Origin: Candidatus Rokuibacteriota bacterium
GTDB lineage: Bacteria > Methylomirabilota > Methylomirabilia > Rokubacteriales > CSP1-6
DNA length: 41,205 nucleotides
NCBI GenBank assembly: GCA_003221635.1
Contig: QHSR01000068.1
Coordinates: 1 to 41,205, forward strand
Direction: 5' to 3'
Shown here: positions 23,362 through 31,574 of the stretch, piece after piece
How the letters are laid out: each line of letters opens with the position of its first letter
How positions within the stretch are numbered: position 1 is the stretch's first letter
The notes under the pieces: model-generated
Database searches by the model: none
Told to the model about the DNA's origin: nothing
Seen by the model: only the letters and a program-made list of their open reading frames with translations
Position numbers and translations under genes: made by a program

Positions 23362-23367
23362 TAAGAT
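23362..23367 (+). promoter_or_regulatory. -10 box (TAAGAT) of msrA
   Basis: TAAGAT lies 21 bases before the ATG at 23389. Unlike the leaderless genes, the short leader contains AAGGGGGAG, so this mRNA has a normal ribosome site. No clear -35 box was found. Confidence 0.4.
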
Positions 23368-23388
23368 GGACCAAGGGGGAGCGAGCCT

Positions 23389-24054
23389 ATGTGGGGATCG
23401 AGGGCGAAGCTGGCGATGCCGTCGCGAGAGAAGGCGCTTGCAGGCCGAGCCGAGCGCATGCCGGTACCGGACGCGCACTACGTGAATCGTCATCCGCTCA
23501 CGCCGCCGTTTCCGGCCGGGCTCGAGATGGCGATGTTCGGCCTCGGCTGCTTCTGGGGCGCCGAGCGCAAGTTCTGGGAGGCGCCCGGTGTGTTCACCAC
23601 GGCGGTCGGCTACGCCGCCGGCTTCACGCCGAACCCCACCTACGAGGAAGTGTGCACCGGTCTCACCGGTCACAATGAAGTCGTGGCCGTCGTCTTCGAC
23701 CCCAAGCGCGTCGGCTACGACGGGCTGCTGAAGGTCTTCTGGGAGAGCCACGACCCGACTCAAGGAATGCGTCAGGGCAACGACGTCGGCACACAGTATC
23801 GGTCCGGGATCTACGTCTACTCGCCGGAGCAGCGCCGGCAGGCCGAAGCGTCCGGCGAGGCCTATCAGCGCGTCCTCTCGAAGGCGGGCTTCGGCGCCAT
23901 CACGACCGAGATTCTCGACGCGCCCGAGTTCTATTACGCCGAGGATTACCACCAGCAGTACCTCGCCAAGAACCCCGGCGGCTACTGCGGACTCGGCGGC
24001 ACCGGCGTCGCGTGCCCGACGGGCCTCCTCGAGTCCACGAGCAGCAGCCGCTGA
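23389..24054 (+). CDS. msrA: Peptide methionine sulfoxide reductase A
   Basis: The 221-residue protein contains the active-site motif [14 protein letters not shown] with nucleophile Cys54, then [42 protein letters not shown] and [15 protein letters not shown]. Two cysteines near the end ([14 protein letters not shown]) can resolve the disulfide, as in MsrA enzymes with two recycling cysteines. It reduces methionine-S-sulfoxide in damaged proteins, using thioredoxin. About 45 residues precede the core, longer than in minimal bacterial MsrA; an ATG at 23458 would remove 23 of them. Start ATG 23389 is supported by AAGGGGGAG. No msrB is adjacent. Confidence 0.95.
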   Translation: MWGSRAKLAMPSREKALAGRAERMPVPDAHYVNRHPLTPPFPAGLEMAMFGLGCFWGAERKFWEAPGVFTTAVGYAAGFTPNPTYEEVCTGLTGHNEVVAVVFDPKRVGYDGLLKVFWESHDPTQGMRQGNDVGTQYRSGIYVYSPEQRRQAEASGEAYQRVLSKAGFGAITTEILDAPEFYYAEDYHQQYLAKNPGGYCGLGGTGVACPTGLLESTSSSR

Positions 24055-24070
24055 GCCCAGGCGCTTCCGA

Positions 24071-24109
24071 GCGCCCCCGGGCGCGTCCGCGCGCCCCCCG
24101 GGCGCGTCC
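24071..24109. repeat. Tandem GC-rich palindromic repeat between convergent genes
   Basis: GCGCCCCCGGGCGCGTCC (24071-24088) is followed by GCGCCCCCCGGGCGCGTCC (24091-24109), nearly identical. Each copy contains GCGCCC and GGGCGC in inverted order and can form a hairpin. They fill the 54 bases between the msrA and CoxL stops and could serve as a bidirectional terminator, although no T tract follows. Confidence 0.5.
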
Positions 24110-26424
24110 TAGCGCCCCTTCAGCACCTGCCAGACGCGCTCGGGACGGAGCGGCATGTCGAGGTGGCGCACGCCGAACGGACGGAGCGCATCCACCACCG
24201 CGTTGACAATCGCCGGCGTGGCGCCGATCGTGGCCGCTTCGCCGATGCCCTTGGCCCCCATCGGGTTTCGTGGCGAGGGCGTCACGGTCTGATCGGTCAC
24301 GAACGACGGCAGATCGTCGGCGTGCGGCACCGCGTAGTCCATGAGCGTGCCCGTCAAGAGCTGGCCGTCCGCTCCGTAGACCAGCTCCTCGAGGAGCGCC
24401 TGCGCGATGCCCTGAGCGAGGCCGCCATGCACCTGCCCGGCTACGAGCGTCGGGCTGATACGCACGCCGCAGTCGTCGACCGAGATGAAGCTGCGCACGG
24501 TGACCCGTCCCGTCTCGCGATCGGCCTCCACGACCGCGATGTGGGCGCCGAAGGGATAGACGAGCGCCGGCGGGCGAAAGAACTCGGTCGCCTCCAGCCC
24601 GGACTCGATGCCGTCGGGAAGCCCCTCGCCGTAGGCGCGCGCCGCGATCGCCTCGAGCATGAGGGCCTTGTCGGGCACGCCCTTCACCTGATACCGGCCG
24701 TCGGTGAAGACGACGTCGTCGGCCGCCGCCTCGAGCATGTGGGCGGCGAGCCGCCGTGCCTTGGCCTGCACCTTGAGCGCTGCGCCCAGGATCGCCGATC
24801 CGCCGACGACGAGGCTGCGGCTGCCGCCGGTGCCGTTTCCCATCGGCGTGTTCAGCGTGTCGCCGTGCCGTACCACGATCTTGTCGAACGGCACGCCGAG
24901 GTGATCGGCGAGGACCTGCGAGAACGCCGTCTCGTGCCCCTGGCCGTGGGCGGAGGTGCCCGTGTACGCCGTCACGGTGCCGCCGGGCTCCACGCGCACG
25001 ACCGCGCTCTCGAAGGGACCGAACCCGCACATCTCGACGTAGCAGGACATGCCGATGCCGAGCAGCTTCCGGTCGTTGCGCCGCAGCCGCTCCTGCTGCT
25101 CCGCGCGGAGCTTCGGGTACCCGGCCAGCTCGAGCGCCTTCGTGAGCGCGCGGTCGTACTCACCGCTGTCGTAGTTCTGCCCGGTCGGCGCCGCGTACGG
25201 GAACGCGCTGGGCGGGATGAAGTTCTTCCGCCGCACCTCCTCCGGCGTCCGGGAGAGCTCCGCCGCGATCACGTCGATGAGGCGCTCGAGGTAATAGGCG
25301 GCCTCCGGCCGTCCGGCGCCCCGATACGCGGCGACGCTCGTCGAGTTGGTGAAGACGCACGTGGACTGGAGATCGATATTCGCGACCTTGTAGACGCCGA
25401 CGCCCATCGACAGCGTGAGGTCGGGAATGAACGTGAAGACGGGGTAGGCGCCGATGTCCGCCGTCACCCGCATCCGGAGGGCCGTGATGGTGCCGTCGTC
25501 CTCGACGGCGGCCTCGAGGTCGGTGACCTGGGCGCGTCCGTGCGTGGTCGCCATCATGTGCTCGATCCGGGTCTCGGTCCAGCGCAGCGGCATCCGGTAG
25601 AGCCGCGCGAGCGCGGCGACGACCGCATCCTCGGGATAGCAGCCGAACTTCACGCCGAACCCTCCGCCCACCTCCGGGGCGATCACGCGGATCAAGTTCT
25701 GCGGCATGCTCAAGGCCGTCGCCAGATCGTTGCGGAGGCCGTGCGGCGCCTGATTCGTCGCCCACACGATGAGTCCGCCGCTGGTCGGGTCGGGCGCGGC
25801 CAGCGTCGCCCGTCCCTCGAGCGGCACGCCGCAGAGCCGCTGGCTCACCATGCGCTGCTTCACGACACGCTTGGCCTTGGCGAAGACGCCGTCGGGGTCA
25901 CCGGCCCTGATCGTGTTCTGGTGCTCGATGTTGTTGGGCGCGTCGTCGTGGAGCTGCGGCGCGCCCTTGTCCATCGCCGCGAACGGATCGGTCACGGCCG
26001 GCAGCGGCTCCCAGTCGACGACGACGTCGTCGGCGGCGTCGACCGCGATCCCCTCCGATCGCGCGATGACGGCGGCGACGGCCTCGCCCACGTGACGCAC
26101 GCGGTCGACGGACAAGGGATAGTGCTTGCGCCCGAGGTTGGCCGACGCGTCCCCGCCGCCGCCTTCGCCTCCGCTGACCAGCGGCACTGGCGCACAGAGC
26201 TTGCGGATGTCGCTGCCGGTGACCACCTTGAAGACGCCGGGCCGTCCGAGGGCCGCGGAGGCGTCGATCCGCTTGACGCGCGCGTGAGCGTGTGGGCTGC
26301 GCACGAACGCGACGTAGTGCATGCCGGGCAACGCGAGGTCGCCCACGTAGCTCGAGGTCCCCGTGATCAGCCGGGGATCTTCCTTGCGCTTGACTGCCGC
26401 TCCCATCAGTCGTGGAGTCGCCAT
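24109..26424 (-). CDS. Xanthine dehydrogenase/CO dehydrogenase-type molybdopterin subunit (CoxL form II-like)
   Basis: The 771-residue protein is a large molybdo-hydroxylase subunit: GAAVKRKEDPRLITGTSSYVGD at the start, GVPLEGRATLA, VGGGFGVKFGCYPED, TSAHGQGHETAFSQ and GAKGIGEAATIGATPAI with the catalytic Glu near the end. The active-site loop is AYRGAGR at 366-372, the form II type, not the AYRCSFR of true aerobic CO dehydrogenase. It should bind Mo-molybdopterin cytosine dinucleotide and hydroxylate an aldehyde, purine or aromatic ring. The small iron-sulfur and medium FAD subunits are not on either side. TATTCT eight bases upstream serves as -10 box; there is no ribosome site. Confidence 0.93.
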   Translation of the reverse strand: MATPRLMGAAVKRKEDPRLITGTSSYVGDLALPGMHYVAFVRSPHAHARVKRIDASAALGRPGVFKVVTGSDIRKLCAPVPLVSGGEGGGGDASANLGRKHYPLSVDRVRHVGEAVAAVIARSEGIAVDAADDVVVDWEPLPAVTDPFAAMDKGAPQLHDDAPNNIEHQNTIRAGDPDGVFAKAKRVVKQRMVSQRLCGVPLEGRATLAAPDPTSGGLIVWATNQAPHGLRNDLATALSMPQNLIRVIAPEVGGGFGVKFGCYPEDAVVAALARLYRMPLRWTETRIEHMMATTHGRAQVTDLEAAVEDDGTITALRMRVTADIGAYPVFTFIPDLTLSMGVGVYKVANIDLQSTCVFTNSTSVAAYRGAGRPEAAYYLERLIDVIAAELSRTPEEVRRKNFIPPSAFPYAAPTGQNYDSGEYDRALTKALELAGYPKLRAEQQERLRRNDRKLLGIGMSCYVEMCGFGPFESAVVRVEPGGTVTAYTGTSAHGQGHETAFSQVLADHLGVPFDKIVVRHGDTLNTPMGNGTGGSRSLVVGGSAILGAALKVQAKARRLAAHMLEAAADDVVFTDGRYQVKGVPDKALMLEAIAARAYGEGLPDGIESGLEATEFFRPPALVYPFGAHIAVVEADRETGRVTVRSFISVDDCGVRISPTLVAGQVHGGLAQGIAQALLEELVYGADGQLLTGTLMDYAVPHADDLPSFVTDQTVTPSPRNPMGAKGIGEAATIGATPAIVNAVVDALRPFGVRHLDMPLRPERVWQVLKGR

Positions 26425-26431
26425 GGTCAGT

Positions 26432-26438
26432 TAGAATA
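26432..26438. promoter_or_regulatory. Overlapping divergent -10 boxes
   Basis: On the plus strand TAGAAT (26432-26437) is five bases before the ATG at 26443. On the minus strand TATTCT (26433-26438) is eight bases before the CoxL ATG at 26424. The two boxes share five bases, so only one polymerase could occupy the site at a time and both mRNAs would be leaderless or nearly so. Confidence 0.45.
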
Positions 26439-26442
26439 CTCC

Positions 26443-27741
26443 ATGCGCTACCGCCGTCCAGGGCTCCTCGCCGTGCCGCTCGTCGGCCTCGTCTTCGCGG
26501 CCTGTGTCGCCGGGCTCTCCGGCGGAGCCGAGCCGCCGAACGGCAGTCGCGCGCCGATCGATCACATCGTCGTGCTCTTCCTCGAGAACCGCTCGTTCGA
26601 CCACTTGTTCGCGTGGCCGGCAGGCCGACCAGCGTGGAGTGAGCTACGCGACCTTGCCCCAACCGCTCGGGCGCGAGCGCACGGCCGATCCGCGCTTCCC
26701 CGCCGACGTGCCCAATGCGCCGTTTCTGCTGCAGAAGTACGTCGGGCCGTTCGACGAGACCAACAATCCTGTCCACCGCTTCTATCACATGCAGCGTCAG
26801 TACGGCGCCGGTGCCGACGGTGTTGCGATGGGCAAGTGGGTGGCCGAGGGGACGAGCGGCGGGATCACCATGGGGTACTACGACCGCGCGGCGAGCGCCG
26901 TGCAATGGCGCCTGGCCGACGAGTTCGTGCTCCTCGATCGCTGGTTCCAGGGGATCCACGGCGGCTCCTTCGCGAACCACTTCTATCTGATCTCGGCGGG
27001 CGTCGCCCGGTATCCGGACGCGCCCGCCGCCGAGCGCGCGGCCGGCGTGGGTCCCGACGGTCGGGCCGACAAGGACGGCGAGGTGGATCCCGAAGGTTGG
27101 GTCGTCAACAATCTCGATCCGCCCTATCCGCCGCGGCGCACCGAGCACATCCTGCGCGCGCCGCAGACCACGCCGACGATCGCCGACCGGCTGGACGCGG
27201 CGGGCATCACGTGGGCCTGGTACGCCACCGGCTGGGGCGGGGGCGCCGACGCCGTCAAGCAGGGCCTGATGCCCCACCACAACCCGTTCCAGTACGTGAT
27301 GCGCGTCATGGAGACGCCGGAGGGCCGTACGCACATCCGGGACGCGTCCGAGTTCAGCCGGGCGCTCCGGGACGGCGGCCTGCCGTCCGTCGCGTTCGTG
27401 AAGCCGCACTGGAAGGACAACGCCCACGCGGTGTCTTCGACCGTGGGCGCGGGCGACCGCTGGGTCGGCGCGATGGTGCGAGAGGTGATGGCGAGCCGCT
27501 ACTGGCCGCGCGTCGCCGTGGTTATCACCTACGACGAGGGCGGCGGGTGGTTCGATCACGTGCGCCCACCCGCGGTGGATCGCTTCGGGCTCGGCACGCG
27601 CGTGCCGGCGCTCGCGTCCTGAAGCTCATCGAGTGGCGCTTTGGGCTGGAGCCCCTAACTGATCGCGATCGACGGGCGGCGGCGCCGCTCGAAGCGTTCG
27701 ACTTCACCCAGGCGCCGCGCGCGCCCGTCGCGCTGCCGTGA
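26443..27741 (+). pseudogene. Phosphoesterase family (phospholipase C/acid phosphatase) gene with two lesions
   Basis: It begins with a lipoprotein-type signal (VGLVFAACVAG) and the metal-site motif HIVVLFLENRSFDHLF of the alkaline-phosphatase superfamily phosphoesterases. Near 26610-26630 the frame changes; the body continues with KYVGPFDETNNPVHRFYHMQ, DEFVLLDRWFQGIHGGSFAN, AFVKPHWKDNAH and ITYDEGGGWFDHV. At about 27615 that frame stops after RFGLGTRVPAL, and the end of the protein (VLKLIEWRFGLEPLTDRD) resumes in the first frame. The 20-25 residues expected between them, including the ISPYxxxGxVDHxxYDHTS block with metal ligands, are deleted. Both a single-base shift and the deletion are needed to explain it, so decay is likelier than sequencing error. 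Confidence 0.8.
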
Positions 27742-27766
27742 AGAATCGTCCACGGAGACCCTGACC

Positions 27767-28453
27767 GTGCCCGACCTCCTGGACGCGATCGAGATCGAGA
27801 CCGGAGCCGCGCCGACCGTCAGCATCATCTGGATGCACGGCCTTGGCGCCGACGGCCACGACTTCGTGGACATCGTGCCCGCGCTGCGCCTGCCCGCGCG
27901 CCCGGGCGTGCGGTTCGTGTTTCCCCATGCGCCGATGCGGCCGGTGACGATCAACGGCGGTTACGTGATGCGCGCCTGGTACGACATCCGAGAAGTCCGC
28001 GGCGAGCGGCGCGAGGACGCCGACGGCGTCCGCGCCTCCCAGAAGGCGATCGAGGCGTTGATCCAGCGCGAGACGGAACGCGGTGTCCCCGCCGCGGCGA
28101 TCGTGCTGGCCGGGTTCTCGCAAGGCGGCGCCATGGCGCTCCACACCAGCCTGCGCCACGCCGAGCGCCTGGCCGGCGTCATGGCGCTCTCGTGCTCGCT
28201 GCCGCTCGCCGACACGCTGGCGGCCGAAGCGGCTCCCGCGAATCGCGACGTGCCCATCTTCATGGCTCACGGCACGCAGGACCCGATGATCCCGCTCGCG
28301 CGAGCTCTCCGGGCGCGCGAGGTGCTGACGGGGCTCGGCTATCGCGTCGAGTGGCACGAGTACCCGATGCCGCACTCCGTGTGCCCGCAGGAGATCGCCG
28401 ACATCGCCGCCTGGCTCGGCCGGGTGCTCGGCGTCGCGTCCGTGACGCGCTGA
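27767..28453 (+). CDS. Alpha/beta hydrolase, phospholipase/carboxylesterase family
   Basis: The 228-residue protein shows the Abhydrolase_2 pattern: IIWMHGLGADGHDF (oxyanion hole), nucleophile Ser118 in LAGFSQGGAMAL, Asp172 in AHGTQDPMIP and His203 in YPMPHSV, a complete Ser-Asp-His triad. FPHAPMRPVTINGGYVMRAWYD is typical of bacterial carboxylesterase/YpfH-like enzymes, which cleave short acyl esters. The start is GTG at 27767 with GGAGA upstream. It follows the decayed phosphoesterase and converges with udgX. It has no signal peptide and acts in the cytoplasm. Confidence 0.92.
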   Translation: MPDLLDAIEIETGAAPTVSIIWMHGLGADGHDFVDIVPALRLPARPGVRFVFPHAPMRPVTINGGYVMRAWYDIREVRGERREDADGVRASQKAIEALIQRETERGVPAAAIVLAGFSQGGAMALHTSLRHAERLAGVMALSCSLPLADTLAAEAAPANRDVPIFMAHGTQDPMIPLARALRAREVLTGLGYRVEWHEYPMPHSVCPQEIADIAAWLGRVLGVASVTR

Positions 28454-28460
28454 CCACCCG

Positions 28461-29423
28461 CTAGGCGGTCGCGACCTTCCTGAGATCTTCGACCAGCATT
28501 TCGTAGAGCCGCGCCTGCTGCGCCTCGTCCTCACCGCGCAGCACGGCCGAGGGATGGTAGGTCGCGATCGTCCTGGGGGCCCAGCGCGTCGCCACGAAGC
28601 GGCCGCGGTCTTTTGTGATGCGAAAGGCGTCGCCGAGGATCGCGCGCGCGGCGGTGGCGCCGAGGCAGACCAGGACCGCGGGCTTGATCGCCGCGAGCTC
28701 GGCGTCGAGCCATGGGCGGCAGGCCGCAAGCTCGTTCGCTCGAGGCGTCTGGTGGATCCGGCGCTTGCCGCGCTCCTCGAACTTGAAGTGCTTGACCGCG
28801 TTGGTGACGTAGAGCCGCTCGCGATCGAGTCCCACGTCGGCCAGCGCGCGGTCGAGCACCTCGCCGGCCGGACCCACGAACGGCGCACCCTGCCGGTCCT
28901 CCTGATCCCCCGGCTGTTCGCCCACGAGCACGATGCGCGCGTCGGCCGGGCCGCGGCTGAACACCGTCTGGGTGGCGTGGCGGTGGAGATCGCAGCCGGT
29001 GCAGCGCGCGGCGGCCGCGCGAAGCTCGTCGAGCCCGGCGCCCGCGGGGACGAACGGAGCCGCGCCGGCGCCTTGCGGCTCGCCCGTCGGCTTCAGGAGC
29101 GCGCCGAGCCGGCGCACGCCCGGGTCGCGCGCGTCCTTCAAGAGATCGTGGTTCTCGTGGACGAGCCGCCAGAGGGTCTCGTAGAGCACCTGCCAGCGCG
29201 TGGGATCACTGGCCAACGCCGCCTGGCGCGCGAGATCGAGGAACTGGCGGGGCACCCGCACGGCGCCCGGCATCGGCTCCAAACCCTCGGCGACGAGCGA
29301 TGGCTGCGCGCCGCTCGCGGTCTCGCGCCAGCGCACGTCGGCCGGGGCCACGCCCTCGCGCAGGAGCGTGCGCGCCGCCGCCTGCCAGCCCTCGAACGTC
29401 GGCTCGATCTCGACCGTGCGCAT
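28461..29423 (-). CDS. udgX: UdgX-type uracil-DNA-binding glycosylase with partial DUF4130-like N-terminus
   Basis: The 320-residue protein has the UdgX marks: GEQPGDQED (168-176), the inserted loop K220-R-R-I-H224, and HPSAVLR (290-296). His224 corresponds to the His of Mycobacterium UdgX that forms a covalent bond to DNA after uracil removal. Cys141, Cys144, Cys235 and Cys253 fit the 4Fe-4S cluster of family 4/UdgX enzymes. Residues 1-111 resemble the first half of the DUF4130 domain (FEGWQAAARTLLREGVAP; VPRQFLDLARQAA; WQVLYETLWRLVHE) that is often fused to UdgX, but the second half is missing. It ends an operon with a Cys-rich protein and an MFS transporter. Confidence 0.9.
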   Translation of the reverse strand: MRTVEIEPTFEGWQAAARTLLREGVAPADVRWRETASGAQPSLVAEGLEPMPGAVRVPRQFLDLARQAALASDPTRWQVLYETLWRLVHENHDLLKDARDPGVRRLGALLKPTGEPQGAGAAPFVPAGAGLDELRAAAARCTGCDLHRHATQTVFSRGPADARIVLVGEQPGDQEDRQGAPFVGPAGEVLDRALADVGLDRERLYVTNAVKHFKFEERGKRRIHQTPRANELAACRPWLDAELAAIKPAVLVCLGATAARAILGDAFRITKDRGRFVATRWAPRTIATYHPSAVLRGEDEAQQARLYEMLVEDLRKVATA

Positions 29424-29449
29424 GGAGGGTCCTCGGTGCCCCGATCACC

Positions 29450-29782
29450 TCAGCGCCGGCGGTCGCGGCCGAAGAAGCCGTCTTTGGGTCGCGCGTGGGC
29501 ATGGTAGTGATCGGGGATGTTGCGCATGTGACCGTCGACCCAGAACTCGCCGAGCTGCGCCGTGGCGACGTCGCGCAGGCGATCGCGCATGTGGGCCAGG
29601 TGCTCGGGGGGCGGCGTGGTGCCGTGAAACCGCCAGACCACCATGGGCGTCTCGCAGATCTCGCACTCGGCGATCCAGCAGATCTCGTCCTCGAAGAACC
29701 AGGGCGTGAGCTTCAGGGCCCGGCAGAGATCGCAGTCTTTCACGCGGATGAGCTCGGGACCGGTCGGCGGGAGAACGCTCAC
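29450..29782 (-). CDS. Small Cys- and His-rich protein, uncharacterised
   Basis: The 110-residue protein has two CxxC pairs (CDLCRALK and CEICETP), a Trp-rich middle (WFFEDEICWIAE), and a His-rich end GHMRNIPDHYHAHARP. The arrangement of paired cysteines, an acidic-aromatic strand and a final H-x-H-x-R hints at a distant HIT-like or metal-binding fold, but I cannot assign a family. The GTG start at 29780-29782 has TAGGAG upstream. It lies four bases after the MFS stop and 26 bases before udgX, so all three are likely co-transcribed. A metal-binding role is inference. Confidence 0.65.
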   Translation of the reverse strand: MSVLPPTGPELIRVKDCDLCRALKLTPWFFEDEICWIAECEICETPMVVWRFHGTTPPPEHLAHMRDRLRDVATAQLGEFWVDGHMRNIPDHYHAHARPKDGFFGRDRRR

Positions 29783-29786
29783 GCTC

Positions 29787-30968
29787 CTACCCTACCTCAT
29801 CCCGGCGGATCCTGGTCGGCGCCGCCAGGAGTCCGAGCCCCGCCAGCACGAGCGCGCCGGCCAGGAGCCAGAACACGGGCTCGTAGCCGCCCAGCGCCAC
29901 CTGGAGCAGCGAAGCGGTGAAGGGGGCGACGGCGCGCGCGCCGTTCGCGCCGAGCGCCATCGCGCCGCTGATCGACCCGTAGTGACGGGGGCCGAAGATC
30001 TCGGCGATCGTCGTCGCGCGCGCCAGCGTGGCCATGCCGTTGGCGGCGCCGAGCATGACCACCATCGGCGCCAGCGTCGGCAGGCGGCGGACCAACGCGA
30101 GCTGAGCCAACGACACCGCCTGGAAGCAAAAGATCGCGACGGTCATGGCACGGTGGCCGAGGCGTGCGACGAGCGGCGCGAAGACGAGGCGCGCCGGGAG
30201 CTGCATGGCGCCCATCCAGCCGATCATCGCGGCCGCGAGCGTGGGTGAATAGCCGCGATCGCTCAGGTACGGGATGAGATGGACAGTGACGGTGTTGGTG
30301 GTGAAGTTGCTGGCGAGAAACGCCAGGGCCAGCACCCAGAACACACCGGTTCCGGTCGCGGCGCCGAGCGTCAGCCCGGGCACCGCGGCCCCGGCGCGCG
30401 CGGCCGCCGCGTCGCGTCCGCCGCGCGGCGGACGCCGGAGCACGAGCGCGTGGATCGGAATCGTCGGCGCCGCGAGGATCAGGGCGAGCGCGGCGAGCGT
30501 GCCGCGCCAGCCGAGCCGGCCGACAAGCCAGGCCTCGAATGGCATGAAGATGGTGCTCGCCAGCGCCGCCACGAGCGTCACCACGAGCAGCGCTTGGTCC
30601 CGGCCCTGCATGGGGAACCATCCGACGACCGCCGCGAACGCCGGCTCGTAGAGCGTCGCCGCCATGGCGAGGCCCATGAGGGCCCAGACCGCGTAGAGCG
30701 CGCCGAGGCTCTCGATCCGCGACCACACGAAGAGGAGCGTTGTCGCCAGGCACGAGCCGAGCGTCATGATGCCACGGGCGCCGTGCCGGTCGATCCAGCG
30801 TCCGACGGGCAGCGCCGCGAGCGCCGAGGTCAGGAGCCCGATCGAAAGGGCACCGGTGAGCTCGATCCGCGAGAAGCCGAGGTCGGCTTCCATCGGTCGG
30901 AGCATGACCGGGAAGCCGTAATAGAGGATGCCCCACGACACCGTCTCGGTGATCGCGAGGCCGGCCAC
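29787..30968 (-). CDS. Major facilitator superfamily transporter
   Basis: About 393 residues with 11-12 hydrophobic helices. The loop GRWIDRHGARGIM between helices 2 and 3 is the MFS signature, and LVARLGHRAMTV is its counterpart in the second half. The pattern GILYYGFPVMLRPMEADLGFS resembles the monocarboxylate/oxalate-formate (OFA) group, so a small organic anion is a plausible substrate. The start is uncertain: GTG 30968 is the first normal start codon, but family-like residues RVYYGWF lie just upstream, after a stop at the end of the thioesterase remnant, so a rare start codon may be used. Confidence 0.9.
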   Translation of the reverse strand: MAGLAITETVSWGILYYGFPVMLRPMEADLGFSRIELTGALSIGLLTSALAALPVGRWIDRHGARGIMTLGSCLATTLLFVWSRIESLGALYAVWALMGLAMAATLYEPAFAAVVGWFPMQGRDQALLVVTLVAALASTIFMPFEAWLVGRLGWRGTLAALALILAAPTIPIHALVLRRPPRGGRDAAAARAGAAVPGLTLGAATGTGVFWVLALAFLASNFTTNTVTVHLIPYLSDRGYSPTLAAAMIGWMGAMQLPARLVFAPLVARLGHRAMTVAIFCFQAVSLAQLALVRRLPTLAPMVVMLGAANGMATLARATTIAEIFGPRHYGSISGAMALGANGARAVAPFTASLLQVALGGYEPVFWLLAGALVLAGLGLLAAPTRIRRDEVG

Positions 30969-31031
30969 GACGAACCAGCCGTAGTAGACGCGCGGGGAGC
31001 CGGTCAGATCGGTCTCGTCGGCGTGCCCGGC

Positions 31032-31354
31032 TCAGCGCCCGTCCGCCGGCGCGGGTCTCAGGATCACGCAGGTGCTGACGGCGTGCGCGACGAGCGTGTC
31101 CCCGGCGTCGAGGACGTCGCACTCGATGAGCCCGAGCGTGCGCCCGGCATTCTTGACTCGGGTGCGCGCCGCGATGCGGCCCGTGCGTACCGCCCGAAGG
31201 AAGTTGATCTTCATCTCGACGGTCGTGTAGCTTTCGCCGACGAGCGCCTCGCCCGCGGCGAACGAGGCGAGCCGCATTCCCAGCAGCGTGGCCGCCGCCG
31301 GCGGTGGACCTCGCCGCGGAGCAACGCCTCCATACCGTCCAGCATCTTCGCCAT
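31032..31354 (-). pseudogene. PaaI-type hotdog thioesterase gene, frameshifted with catalytic deletion
   Basis: The gene starts with a GAAGGAG ribosome site and ATG 31354 (MAKMLDGMEALLRGEV). At about 31308 the frame shifts by one base, and the next frame reads PPPAAATLLGMRLASFAAGE, the expected continuation. It then jumps straight to ESYTTVEMKINFLRAV and ends normally with the thioesterase tail (RTLGLIECDVLDAG, STCVIL). About 40 residues containing the usual H-x-NPxGTLHGG active-site helix are missing near 31230. The remnant cannot be active. It sits first in the minus-strand operon with the MFS, Cys-rich and udgX genes. Confidence 0.75.
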
Positions 31355-31561
31355 CGTCTACTCCTTCGGAGAGCTCGCGCATCGCCGGCTACGGGCGGGT
31401 CACTCTATGCGCCCGCGCGCGCTCCCGTCAACCGGTCTGCGACGATCGTGCCCGGATCGCCCGCTTCGGGCGCCCCGCCGCACGCCCGCTCGCAGAGCGC
31501 TGAGGCGCGCGCGGTCTCTCACCGCGAGCCGTAACTGGCCCGGACCTGGCGGCTGCGGTGA

Positions 31562-31567
31562 TACGAT
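31562..31567 (+). promoter_or_regulatory. -10 box (TACGAT) before the pilin-like gene
   Basis: TACGAT ends eight bases before the ATG at 31575, leaving seven bases between. There is no Shine-Dalgarno sequence, so a leaderless mRNA is predicted. The 220 bases between the thioesterase remnant and this gene hold nothing else I can name. Confidence 0.45.
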
Positions 31568-31574
31568 CTGTCCG

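Noticed and set aside
24163-26442. A very long plus-strand open frame opposite the CoxL-like gene (continuing to 27741)
   Set aside because: It is antisense to an unmistakable molybdo-enzyme gene, is rich in Arg, His and Asp as GC-rich shadows are, and only its part after 26443 shows family similarity.
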